Shown one piece after another: positions 1 to 7,641 of a stretch of 34,277 nucleotides of DNA (within the stretch, counting starts at the first letter, position 1; every line of letters starts with the position of its first letter). A model generated the notes under the pieces. That model was not told the DNA's origin. It made no database searches and was given only the letters and a program-made list of their open reading frames with translations. Source of the stretch: Defluviitaleaceae bacterium (lineage in GTDB: Bacteria; Bacillota; Clostridia; Lachnospirales; WQUN01). Location of the stretch: the NCBI GenBank assembly GCA_009779835.1, contig WRBD01000023.1, forward strand, positions 1 through 34,277, given 5' to 3'. A program made the translations under genes and the position numbers.

Positions 1-336
1 CTTGACTGATACAATTACTGTTATTATCCATAACAGGCTTAGGAATAATAAAGCATTTCGATAATTTATATTCTTTCTCATGGTTAACCCCCAAGTGCCA
101 TATAACAAGTGTGAATTTCAATTGCCAATATAATACACGTATATCCAATATTATGCAATATATTATAATATAAATAAAAATCCCAACCTTGTGAGTGGGT
201 TGGGATTGATGCCATAAGGTGCGGTGGCGGAAAGTTCGATGAAAAAAATAGAAACAGCCGCCAAAAACAGTTGGAATGGAATGACCAAAAAGCGGAAAAG
301 GGACCGCTTGCATGGAACAAACGTGAGAATTATAGT
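1..336. other. Left-edge intergenic region
   Basis: I see no convincing gene here. A 7-bp inverted repeat (CTGTTAT at 18-24, ATAACAG at 30-36, 5-nt loop) lies near the edge, and a minus-strand terminator sits at 176-205. A 78-codon minus-strand reading frame (84-320) runs through the terminator, lacks a Shine-Dalgarno site and has a composition unlike the neighbouring proteins, so I do not call it. The 130 nt between the terminator and the pdp stop hold nothing recognisable. Confidence 0.5.
176..205 (-). terminator. Rho-independent terminator of the tagO-cdd-pdp operon
   Basis: Read on the minus strand, an 8-bp stem (TCCCAACC / GGTTGGGA, 9-nt loop) is followed directly by a T run (the A run at 176-180 on plus). 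It lies about 130 nt past the pdp stop codon and is the only terminator-like structure there, so it probably ends that operon. Confidence 0.7.
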
Positions 337-1680
337 TTAGAATATATGTTCATAAATTAATGGCGGTAATTCCACCGGATTATTTGAAAACGTCAAGGAT
401 GATAAAAATTGTTCGGTTGCCTGAACCGCAAGAAGCCGGGCTGAGGTGTAGAAATATGCTAAAGTCTGCCCCTTTTCTACATAGCTGTTTGACGTAAAAT
501 TTAATATTATTCCGGCAGAATGGTCTATTTTATCTTCGGGGCGGGTGCGGCCCGCGCCCAAGCTCATTGCGGTAAGCCCGATTCCTTCTGTATCAGATAC
601 AGTGATATAACCGTTTTGCGGCGAGGGAATTTCGACGGCATATGTGTGTTTTTCATTTAATTTCATGCTGTTTTCGATATAGGAACGGTCGCCGCCCTGG
701 GCTTCTACCATTTCGGCGAGTTTTTGTAAGGCTTTGCCGCTTGAAATGGCTTCTTTCGCAAGTATGCGGCATTCATCCAAGCTTCCTTTTTCCGCAAGGA
801 CAAGCATGTTTGCGGAAAGTTCTACGCAAAGTTCGAGAAGGTTTTTTGAAATCGTTGACTCGTTTAGTTTGCCCGAAAGAAGTTCCGCGACTTCAAGAAG
901 TTCCAAGCTATTACCGATTGCGTATCCAAGCGGCGCGGACATATCGGTTATTAACGCGGCGGTTTTGCGCCCGCAGTTGTTGCCTATTTCAACCATTGTT
1001 TGAGCAAGCTTGCGGGCATCTTCAAGGTTTTTCATAAATGCGCCGCTTCCCGTTTTTACATCTAAAAGAATTGCATCCGCACCTGCGGCTATTTTTTTGC
1101 TCATTATACTTGCGGCTATTAACGGAATGCTGTCAACCGTAGCGGTTACATCGCGAAGGGCGTAAAGACCTTTATCCGCAGGGGCAAGGTTCGCGGATTG
1201 GCCCGCAATACACAGCCCTATATTTTTCACAATGTCCATAAACTTCGCACCGGAAAGGTTTGTGCGAAAACCCGGAATTGCTTCCAGCTTGTCAATTGTG
1301 CCGCCTGTGTGACCAAGCCCGCGCCCGCTCATTTTTGCAATTGGAACACCGCAGGCCGCAACAATCGGCACAACAGCCAAAGTCGTCTTATCACCAACTC
1401 CGCCGGTGGAATGCTTGTCAACAGTGATGATTTTTTCGGGATATGTATCCTTTTCCTTTATCGGTGTTAAATCCACCCGTTCGCCGGAATCCACCATTGC
1501 CATCGTTAACGCGGCGGTTTCTTCCGCGTTCATTCCGCGAAAATAAATCGCCATCAGTAACGCCGATATTTGATAATCCGGAATTTCACCGCTTGCAAAA
1601 CCGGTAATAACAGCACGGATTTCTTCGCCGCTTAACGCTTCGCCGCGTTTTTTTTTCGTGATTATTTCGTAAATTCGCAT
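337..1680 (-). CDS. pdp: Pyrimidine-nucleoside (thymidine) phosphorylase
   Basis: Cytosolic salvage enzyme that splits thymidine, deoxyuridine or uridine with phosphate to give the base and (deoxy)ribose-1-phosphate. The 447-residue product has the usual length for the DeoA/Pdp family. The phosphate-binding motif KHSTGGVGDKTT is at residues 89-100 and SGRGLGHTGGTIDKLEAIPG follows at about 118-137. An N-terminal helical domain, the alpha/beta domain and a C-terminal domain (PSPQNGYI region) are all present. The ATG at 1680 follows a strong AAAGGAGAAG ribosome site overlapping the cdd stop. It is third in the minus-strand run tagO-cdd-pdp, next to cytidine deaminase, as expected for pyrimidine salvage. 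Choosing Pdp rather than DeoA rests on lineage and is less certain than the family. Confidence 0.93.
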   Translation of the reverse strand: MRIYEIITKKKRGEALSGEEIRAVITGFASGEIPDYQISALLMAIYFRGMNAEETAALTMAMVDSGERVDLTPIKEKDTYPEKIITVDKHSTGGVGDKTTLAVVPIVAACGVPIAKMSGRGLGHTGGTIDKLEAIPGFRTNLSGAKFMDIVKNIGLCIAGQSANLAPADKGLYALRDVTATVDSIPLIAASIMSKKIAAGADAILLDVKTGSGAFMKNLEDARKLAQTMVEIGNNCGRKTAALITDMSAPLGYAIGNSLELLEVAELLSGKLNESTISKNLLELCVELSANMLVLAEKGSLDECRILAKEAISSGKALQKLAEMVEAQGGDRSYIENSMKLNEKHTYAVEIPSPQNGYITVSDTEGIGLTAMSLGAGRTRPEDKIDHSAGIILNFTSNSYVEKGQTLAYFYTSARLLAVQATEQFLSSLTFSNNPVELPPLIYEHIF

Positions 1681-1694
1681 ATGTATCTTCTCCT

Positions 1695-2105
1695 TTACAT
1701 TGACAAATTCTCCGCTCCAAATCCAAACGGTAAAAGCTCACCAAAGTTGTGAATTTTGTAGTCTTCGGATGTTTTTACGATTATTACCGTTGTGTCGTCG
1801 GTGAAAAATTCATTCAGCATCTGACGGCACACGCCGCAGGGATAACAATATTGCGGCTCGCCGTTTTCCGGCGCGCCCGAGATTGCAATGGCGGCAAATT
1901 CGCGTTCATCTTCGGATACAGCTTTAAATAACGCCGTTCGTTCCGCGCAATTAGTAGGCGAATACGCCGCGGATTCGATATTACAGCCGGTATAAATTTT
2001 TCCGTTTTTAGTAAGCAACGCCGCGCCTACCCGAAATTTTGAATACGGCGAGTAAGACATTTTCATTGCGTCAAGCGCGGATTTGGCTAATTTTTTGTAA
2101 TCCAT
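1695..2105 (-). CDS. cdd: Cytidine deaminase
   Basis: Zinc enzyme that hydrolyses cytidine and deoxycytidine to uridine and deoxyuridine, feeding the phosphorylase encoded just downstream. The 136-residue product carries the complete active site: C53-A54-E55 in TNCAERTAL and the PCGVC pair C90/C93, with the substrate loop FRVGAALLT near residue 24. This is the standard length of the homotetrameric enzymes. I chose the ATG at 2105, two bases after the tagO-like stop. An in-frame GTG at 2150 would add 15 residues that overlap the upstream gene and look unlike the family N terminus. The tight spacing implies co-transcription and probably translational coupling. Confidence 0.95.
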   Translation of the reverse strand: MDYKKLAKSALDAMKMSYSPYSKFRVGAALLTKNGKIYTGCNIESAAYSPTNCAERTALFKAVSEDEREFAAIAISGAPENGEPQYCYPCGVCRQMLNEFFTDDTTVIIVKTSEDYKIHNFGELLPFGFGAENLSM

Positions 2106-2107
2106 AG

Positions 2108-3073
2108 CTAAAACGCTAAAAGAAGAATTATAGATGCAAGGTTCAAGCACGCGCTTAATAAAAATATCATCATGACGGCGTGAACCGGCTTCATGCCGTT
2201 TTTAAGCAAGCGAAAATGAATATGCGTGATATTTGAAGAATCCGCAACATGAGCGGGTTTATGCGCAAGAAGACGGCGTACAACCACAAGAATACTGTCG
2301 AAAATGGGAACGCCCATCGCAAGCATAGGAATTACCAAAGAGATAACGGTTGCTTGTTTAAACGCGCCGTGCAGAGATATTGCGGCAAGCATAAAACCCA
2401 GCAAATACGCGCCCGAGTCGCCCATGTAAATCTTTGCGGGCGGCAAATTATATCGCAGAAAACCCGCAATCGCTGCTACAACAATAATAGCCATAAAAGC
2501 GGATTCCGGCTGTCCCATATACAATGCTACAACAAAAAACGTAGTACCCGAAACCAATGCTAAAAGCCCTGATAATCCGTCCAGCCCATCCATAAAATTA
2601 AATGCCGTAATTAGCCCCACAAACCAAAGTACAGTTAAAATATACTGTACCGAAGTATGCAAGAGTATATAATCATTAGTGAGCGGGTTTGTGAAGCCCT
2701 CGAACCGTACGCCTGCCGCAAACACAATCGAAGCTGCCGCTATTTGCACAAGAAGCCGTGGCCAAACGGGGAATTCTTTAAAACGCGCTTTTGATAAGTC
2801 GTCAACAAGCCCTACCATCACGATTAAACCCGCTCCGCCAAGAACAGCCCAAAGCGCGGGGTCTGCACCTTCGGCAAAAAGCACGAAAATCAAAAAGCCC
2901 ACAACGATTGCAAAAAACATAACCACTCCACCCGAAAGAGGTATTGGTAACTTATGTTTTTTACGCTCGGTGGGCTTGTCTGTAAAGTCCAGCCGCGTGG
3001 CAATTTTTGATAAAGCGGGCATTAATATAAGCACAGAAACAAATATGATTAAAAATGCAATGGCATACATCAT
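2108..3073 (-). CDS. tagO: Undecaprenyl-phosphate GlcNAc-1-phosphate transferase (TagO/WecA/MraY family)
   Basis: Multipass membrane enzyme that moves a sugar-1-phosphate from a UDP-sugar to undecaprenyl phosphate, starting teichoic acid or other wall-polymer synthesis. The 321 residues contain about ten hydrophobic segments and the family motifs in order: GLVDD at 88-92 (Mg/carrier-lipid aspartates), NFMDGLDGL at 159-167, MGDSG at 217-221 and a cytoplasmic HIHFRLL loop in place of the usual HLHHRLL. It lacks MraY-specific length and motifs, so the TagO/WecA/Rfe branch is preferred. The first of two tandem ATGs (3073) is 7 nt from a GAGG site. It heads the tagO-cdd-pdp run; linkage to nucleoside salvage looks incidental. 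The actual sugar donor cannot be read from the sequence. Confidence 0.88.
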   Translation of the reverse strand: MMYAIAFLIIFVSVLILMPALSKIATRLDFTDKPTERKKHKLPIPLSGGVVMFFAIVVGFLIFVLFAEGADPALWAVLGGAGLIVMVGLVDDLSKARFKEFPVWPRLLVQIAAASIVFAAGVRFEGFTNPLTNDYILLHTSVQYILTVLWFVGLITAFNFMDGLDGLSGLLALVSGTTFFVVALYMGQPESAFMAIIVVAAIAGFLRYNLPPAKIYMGDSGAYLLGFMLAAISLHGAFKQATVISLVIPMLAMGVPIFDSILVVVRRLLAHKPAHVADSSNITHIHFRLLKNGMKPVHAVMMIFLLSACLNLASIILLLAF

Positions 3074-3193
3074 TTTTTTTCCTCATTCCAAGTGAAATGT
3101 TGCTTCGCGCGTTTATTATACCCGTTTTACCAAAAAATAATATTACATTTTAATGACTGTAATAAGTAACCGGTTAAAAAAACCATAAAAGCA

Positions 3194-3847
3194 CTACCAC
3201 TCAATTTCCTCAATGCCATGTTTCTTTAAAAATGAATTTGTTTTTGAGAAATGTTTACACCCAAAAAATCTTCCGCCTGCGAGCGGGCTTGGGTGCGCGG
3301 CTTGTAAAATAAGATGCTGTCGGCCGGATATAATCTGCCCTTTTGTTTGCGCGTCGCGCCCCCATAGAAGGAACACCACGGGTTTTTCTCGGCGGTCTAA
3401 GATGTCTAAAACGGCATCGGTGAATTGTTCCCAGCCTTTTCTTGCGTGGGAACGACTTTGCCCTGCACGGACTGTTAAAACGGTGTTAAGGAGCATCACG
3501 CCTTGACGTGCCCAATGTTCAAGGTTTCCGTCCGCGGAAATTTCGCGTCCTGTATCTGCCGCAAGTTCTTTGAAAATATTCACAAGCGATGGCGGTATTT
3601 TTGCGTCCTTCACGGAAAACGCAAGCCCGTGTGCTTCACCCTGATTAATGTACGGGTCTTGCCCCACGATTACCGCCTTTACGTTTTCATACGGCGTGAA
3701 TTTTAGCGCGTTGAAAATATCGTTCATGTCGGGATAAATTGTCCGCGAGCGATATTCATCTTTCAAAAATTCGCGTAATTGTAAATAGTATTCTTTTTGA
3801 AATTCTTCCGCCAAAAGTGCATCCCAATCATTATTTAACTTTACCAT
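3194..3847 (-). CDS. ung: Uracil-DNA glycosylase, family 1
   Basis: Base-excision repair enzyme that removes uracil from DNA. The 217-residue protein has the family-1 water-activating motif GQDPY at 62-66, the uracil pocket sequence AFSV near 76-79 and the minor-groove loop HPSPLAGG starting with H185. Length and motifs are typical of bacterial Ung. The ATG at 3847 has a strong AAGGAGG site 6-7 nt upstream. It is transcribed away from rplS, and the 86-bp gap contains the rplS promoter and a palindromic element that abuts the ung ribosome site. I could not pick out a clear promoter for ung itself. Confidence 0.96.
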   Translation of the reverse strand: MVKLNNDWDALLAEEFQKEYYLQLREFLKDEYRSRTIYPDMNDIFNALKFTPYENVKAVIVGQDPYINQGEAHGLAFSVKDAKIPPSLVNIFKELAADTGREISADGNLEHWARQGVMLLNTVLTVRAGQSRSHARKGWEQFTDAVLDILDRREKPVVFLLWGRDAQTKGQIISGRQHLILQAAHPSPLAGGRFFGCKHFSKTNSFLKKHGIEEIEW

Positions 3848-3858
3848 CAGATATCCTC

Positions 3859-3875
3859 CTTAGAATTGTTCTTAG
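3859..3875. promoter_or_regulatory. Near-palindrome CTTAGAATTGTTCTTAG between ung and rplS
   Basis: A 17-bp dyad of 7-1-7/8-1-8 type lying between the ung ribosome site and the rplS -35 box. It matches 15 of 17 positions of the perfect palindrome at 16861-16877, also in a divergent promoter region. This spacing of half-sites recalls Fur/PerR-type operators, but no regulator is identified here. Confidence 0.4.
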
Positions 3876-3880
3876 AAAAT

Positions 3881-3909
3881 TTGACGAATTTGTAATAGAA
3901 TTGTATAAT
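3881..3909 (+). promoter_or_regulatory. Sigma-A promoter of rplS-lepB-rbgA
   Basis: TTGACG (3881-3886), a 17-nt spacer and a perfect TATAAT (3904-3909). Transcription would start near 3916, leaving only about 18 nt before the rplS ATG, just enough for the AGGAGG site at 3920-3925. There is no room for the structured leader that controls L19 in some bacteria. Confidence 0.85.
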
Positions 3910-3933
3910 AGCCAAAGTCAGGAGGAATTACAA

Positions 3934-4299
3934 ATGCACGCAGCAATAAAAGAAATTGAAAAAGCGCAGTTAAAAGCCGAAGTTTCAGAATTTAACGTCG
4001 GCGACACCGTTCGCGTTCATGCAAAAATTGTTGAGGGCGCGAAGTAAAGAGTCCAAGTTTTTGAAGGCGTTGTGTTAAAGCGTCAGAACGGCGGTTTGCG
4101 CGAAACATTCACAGTTCGCAGGCTTTCCGGCGGAATTGGCGTGGAAAAAACATGGCCGATTCATTCGCCACGTGTCGACAGAGTAGAAGTTGTGCGCCGC
4201 GGCGTTGTTCGCCGTGCTAAACTGTTCTATCTGCGCGATAGAATCGGTAAAGCCGCAAAAGTTAAGGAAGCTATTTTCTCTAAAAATAAAAAGTCATAA
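3934..4299 (+). pseudogene. rplS: 50S ribosomal protein L19 gene with an in-frame TAA at codon 38
   Basis: L19 lies at the 30S-50S interface of the ribosome. The reading frame from the ATG at 3934 (AGGAGG site upstream) to 4299 spells a complete L19 of normal length. The N-terminal part has [18 protein letters not shown], then TAA at 4045-4047, then [31 protein letters not shown] and [20 protein letters not shown] in the same frame. Relatives have Glu or Lys at the stop position, so one base change (GAA or AAA to TAA) explains it. The rest of the gene is undamaged and the promoter is excellent, which does not look like decay. Possibilities: a sequencing or assembly error, real readthrough, or reinitiation at the in-frame GTG at 4072. 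The lepB ATG follows the true stop without any gap. Confidence 0.88.
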
Positions 4300-4848
4300 A
4301 TGTTTTATGACCGTATTAAAAACCCGTGGCTTCGGGAAGCGGCAGACTGGCTTGTCTCTATTGGGCTTGCGGTACTGCTGTTCTTTGTTGTGCGCGAGTT
4401 TGTTTTTCGTACCGCTCGTGTAGACGGAAACTCTATGCTTCCCACGCTTGAACACGGCGACATGGTTATTCTTAACAGATTTGCATACGTTGTAGGAACT
4501 CCGCGAGTTGGCGACATCGTGGCGTTTCCTTATGCAGAGAATCCGTCCGAGCATTACATCAAACGAATTATTGCCGCGCCCGGGGATATCGTTAACCTGC
4601 GAGAAGGTTTATTTTGGGTTAACGATGTGATGCTTCAAGACGATTTTTCCGATGAACTTGTCATTTCAACCGGAGATGTAGTTTTTCCGATTGAAATTGA
4701 TGAAGGGCATTATTTTGTGCTTGGCGATAATCGCAACGGCAGTCAGGATAGCCGTTTTACTAAGGTGGGAACCATTCCTGCGAATGAAATGATAGGCAAG
4801 GCAACTGTCCGGATTTGGCCTTTGGGAAGAATCGGTTCGGTAAATTAA
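4300..4848 (+). CDS. lepB: Signal peptidase I
   Basis: Membrane-anchored Ser/Lys protease that removes signal peptides from secreted proteins, possibly including the large secreted protein at 25.8 kb. The 182-residue product is a short Gram-positive SipS-type enzyme: one transmembrane segment (about 18-36), the Ser box GNSMLPTL with S45, box D YIKRIIAAPGD with K88, and box E GDNRNGSQDSR at about 142-152. It starts with the ATG immediately after the rplS stop (TAAATG), and rbgA begins 1 nt after its own stop. The rplS-lepB-rbgA order is a known Firmicutes arrangement. All catalytic residues are present. Confidence 0.96.
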   Translation: MFYDRIKNPWLREAADWLVSIGLAVLLFFVVREFVFRTARVDGNSMLPTLEHGDMVILNRFAYVVGTPRVGDIVAFPYAENPSEHYIKRIIAAPGDIVNLREGLFWVNDVMLQDDFSDELVISTGDVVFPIEIDEGHYFVLGDNRNGSQDSRFTKVGTIPANEMIGKATVRIWPLGRIGSVN

Positions 4849-4849
4849 A

Positions 4850-5743
4850 ATGCAAGACATAAGCTGGTATCCCGGTCATATGACCAAAACAAAACGTATG
4901 ATTGCCACGCAAATGGGCATTATCGACGTTGTAATTGAGCTTTTGGACGCACGTGTGCCGTTTTCCAGCCGCAACCCCGACATAGACACACTTGCGAAAG
5001 ACAAAAAGAGAGTGCTTGTTTTAAATAAAGCCGATTTGGCAGACGAAAAAATCACAGCCCTGTGGGAAGAATATTTCCGCGAAAAGGGCTTTTTTGCATT
5101 GCCGATAAATGCAAAAGACAATAATAAAAAAGCCGGCGCAAATAGATTAACCGCAGCGTTGAAAAAAATAATGCGCCCGAAAATCGAAGCGCAGCGCAAA
5201 CGGGGAAGAATAAATGCGCCAATCCGTGCAATGATTGTAGGCATTCCCAATGTGGGAAAGTCCACATTTATTAACCAGCTTGTTGGGGGTTCAGGAGCAA
5301 TCACCGCAGACCGTCCGGGCGTTACACGCGGACGGCAGTGGTTGAAAGTAGGTGGCGAGTTCGATTTAATGGATACTCCCGGCGTTCTTTGGCCCAAATT
5401 CGACGATAAAATGGTTGGGCTTCGCTTGGCCTGCACCGGTGCGATTCGCGATGAAATTTTTGATAAAATCACGCTCGTTACACATTTCATGCAAATTCTC
5501 ATTTCAATTAACCCCGGAATTTTAGAAAAGCGATACAAAATTTCTACGGCTTCATTTGTTCCGGAAAATATTAATGATATGTTGAAACTGTTAGAAGAAA
5601 TAGGCAACGCCCGCGGCTTTAAAATGAAAGGCGGTGTGATAGATTTGGAACGCACCGCCATAACAATCCTTGACGAATTTCGCGGAGGCAAGCTGGGAAG
5701 AATTTCATTGGAATTACCCGAAGAGAAGGAGCAGACACCATGA
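4850..5743 (+). CDS. rbgA: Ribosome biogenesis GTPase RbgA (YlqF)
   Basis: Circularly permuted GTPase required for late 50S subunit assembly. The 297 residues show the permuted motif order: G4 NKAD at 59-62, then G1 GIPNVGKS at 131-138, the G2 region around DRPGVTR, and G3 DTPG at 175-178, followed by a helical C-terminal RNA-binding region. Length is typical. Placement directly after rplS and lepB fits its ribosomal role. The last four bases overlap the start of the next gene (ATGA), so the two are probably translationally coupled. In many Firmicutes rnhB follows rbgA; here it does not. Confidence 0.95.
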   Translation: MQDISWYPGHMTKTKRMIATQMGIIDVVIELLDARVPFSSRNPDIDTLAKDKKRVLVLNKADLADEKITALWEEYFREKGFFALPINAKDNNKKAGANRLTAALKKIMRPKIEAQRKRGRINAPIRAMIVGIPNVGKSTFINQLVGGSGAITADRPGVTRGRQWLKVGGEFDLMDTPGVLWPKFDDKMVGLRLACTGAIRDEIFDKITLVTHFMQILISINPGILEKRYKISTASFVPENINDMLKLLEEIGNARGFKMKGGVIDLERTAITILDEFRGGKLGRISLELPEEKEQTP

Positions 5744-6708
5744 CCCCAAAAGAAAGAGCTATCGCCGCGTTGAATTTGCAAATCCCCGACCAAGTACCCA
5801 CATTTGAACTGGGTTTTACACTCGCGCCGGAAATGTTTGGAATAAACTTGTACCCGTCAGACCTCCACCGCGATGTGATTTGCCGTCTTTCGCCCGCCGA
5901 CAAAGACCGTAGGCTAAATAACGTCGCCGAAGGCATTGCAAAAGTATTTGAAGCACTGGATTTTTGCATTATGCCCGGGCATTTTGGCGCGGGCTATGTG
6001 GATAACGCATACATTTCGCCGGAGAGGAAATTCTTATGGGGGAAGCTCCGCGAATTGACCGGTGGGCGGCGGCTAATCGGCTACACTGCCGACGGAACTT
6101 TTGCAATTTCCAACCGAAACGGGGTTAACGCCTTTGCGCATCGGATTACCAATGACCCGAAAGGATTGCACGACGAAGCAAAACAGCGTATGGATATTGC
6201 AATCGAGCGCAATAAAAATCTGGCTGAGGCCGGCGTTGAAGTCGCATTTCTTAATTCAGATTATTGCGATAATTCCGGCCCTTTTTTACCGTCCGAAAAA
6301 TTTGCAGAGTTTATTCAGCCCTATTTGGCAAAGATCATCGAGGAGTGCAAAAAATCCGGTATGTATACAATTAAACATTCCGACGGAAATATAATGCCGA
6401 TTTTAGACCAATTGGCGGAATGCAAACCCCATGCACTGCATTCCTTAGACCCTGCGGCAGGTGTAGACATAAAGGAAGTCAAGGCACGGATTGGCCACAA
6501 AGTAGCTCTTTGCGGAAATGTGAACTGCACCGCGTTGCAATCCGGCACAGACGAAGAAGTGATTGCAAGCGCGGAATACTGCCTTACCCACGCCAAACCC
6601 GGCGGCGGATATATTTTCTGCACAAGCAATCTCCCTTATAGGGGCATTCCGCCGCATAGGTATCAAATGATTTTAGATATTTGGAAACGTATGAGGGATT
6701 ACGAGTGA
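5740..6708 (+). CDS. Uroporphyrinogen decarboxylase (URO-D) family protein
   Basis: A 322-residue TIM-barrel protein of the URO-D/methyltransferase superfamily. Recognisable segments are the N-terminal ERAIAALNLQIPDQVP, a central TIKHSDGNIMPILDQL, LHSLDPAAGVDIKEVK, VALCGNVNC and a C-terminal GGGYIFCTSNLPYRGIPPHRY. These fit the large clostridial group of HemE-like proteins of unknown substrate better than true HemE. The HxC zinc motif of MtaA-type corrinoid methyltransferases is not evident at the usual place (KHSDGN instead). No haem genes or corrinoid proteins are nearby. It overlaps the rbgA stop by 4 nt, so it is expressed with a ribosome-assembly operon. Substrate unknown. Confidence 0.8.
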   Translation: MTPKERAIAALNLQIPDQVPTFELGFTLAPEMFGINLYPSDLHRDVICRLSPADKDRRLNNVAEGIAKVFEALDFCIMPGHFGAGYVDNAYISPERKFLWGKLRELTGGRRLIGYTADGTFAISNRNGVNAFAHRITNDPKGLHDEAKQRMDIAIERNKNLAEAGVEVAFLNSDYCDNSGPFLPSEKFAEFIQPYLAKIIEECKKSGMYTIKHSDGNIMPILDQLAECKPHALHSLDPAAGVDIKEVKARIGHKVALCGNVNCTALQSGTDEEVIASAEYCLTHAKPGGGYIFCTSNLPYRGIPPHRYQMILDIWKRMRDYE

Positions 6709-6720
6709 GGGAGTGTATAT

Positions 6721-7641
6721 ATGCGAAACGAAATACGGGAAGCATTGCAAAGATGTCAAAACACTTTTGGGGAAGAAGCTTTTGAAGACCGTGCATTAGC
6801 GAGTATTATAATCGACCCTGTTCGTCTTTTAATTACTCTCGCGCTAAAAATTGATGCATATTCGCGCTTAAAAAACTCGTCGTCCAGAAATATGGCAACG
6901 GATGTTTTTAATTTAACTAAAGAGATGCAGAAAAAATATTTCATTGAAGAAAACGCGGCAAAGATGACTATCGAATGCATAGCAGAATTACTTGGCTACA
7001 CGCCCCCCACCGATATCCCGCAGGAACAGCCTTCATTGCCGGAAATCGGAGGCGTAATGCGTTTCGGAGACTACGAGTGGCGGGTTCTTGATATACAAAA
7101 CGATAAAATACTTCTTCTAAGCGAAAATATATTGGAACAAAGAGCATATCACCCGTGTTACGCCGGTGTAACGTGGGAAAATAGTAAATTGCGCGAATAT
7201 CTTAACAGCGAATTTATTAATAATTTCGACACGGCGGACAAAGCCCGAATACTGGAAACAAGTCTCCGCAATCCGGAAAACCTATGGTACGGCATAACCA
7301 ACGGCAACGACACCACCGATAAAATATTTATTTTAAGCATTGAAGAAGCTGACCTATATTTTGGAAACAGTGGCGATTATCTAAACAAAAGACGAAAAAA
7401 ATATGACAACGGAAAATGGATTTCAGACGACGACGGCTGGATATTATCAAACGAACACGACAGCAGCCGAATAGCGAAGCACAACGGCTTGGCGAGCCTT
7501 TGGTGGTTGCGTTCGTCCGGTTACAGCGATTGCACCGCGGTATATGTCAGTACCACGGGAAATATCCCCCCAAACGGCGACCGTGTTTGTATCGGGCGCG
7601 GGGGTGTTAGGCCTGCTTTGTGGATACAGGGTTTACAATGA
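6721..7641 (+). CDS. DUF6273 domain protein with a helical N-terminal domain
   Basis: The 306-residue product has two parts. Residues 1 to about 100 are predicted helical (LLITLALKIDAYSRLK, FNLTKEMQKKYFIEENAAKMTIECIAELLG) and match no family I can name with confidence; they faintly recall the small helical domains attached to effector proteins. Residues about 115-306 are a DUF6273 domain: RFGDYEWRVLD start, WENSKLREYLNSEFINNF, a middle FILSIEEADLYF, and the C-terminal WWLRSSG, TGNIPPNGDRV and GVRPALWIQ. There is no signal peptide or membrane segment. A GAGGGAG site precedes the ATG. Its TGA overlaps the ATG of the hybrid histidine kinase, so the two are probably made together, which suggests a functional pair. 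Molecular function is unknown. Confidence 0.8.
   Translation: MRNEIREALQRCQNTFGEEAFEDRALASIIIDPVRLLITLALKIDAYSRLKNSSSRNMATDVFNLTKEMQKKYFIEENAAKMTIECIAELLGYTPPTDIPQEQPSLPEIGGVMRFGDYEWRVLDIQNDKILLLSENILEQRAYHPCYAGVTWENSKLREYLNSEFINNFDTADKARILETSLRNPENLWYGITNGNDTTDKIFILSIEEADLYFGNSGDYLNKRRKKYDNGKWISDDDGWILSNEHDSSRIAKHNGLASLWWLRSSGYSDCTAVYVSTTGNIPPNGDRVCIGRGGVRPALWIQGLQ

Noticed and set aside
84-320. 78-codon minus-strand open frame near the left edge
   Set aside because: It runs through a good terminator, has no ribosome site and no protein-like pattern.
4045-4047. Genome-wide reassignment of TAA
   Set aside because: Many neighbouring genes end at TAA exactly where their families end.
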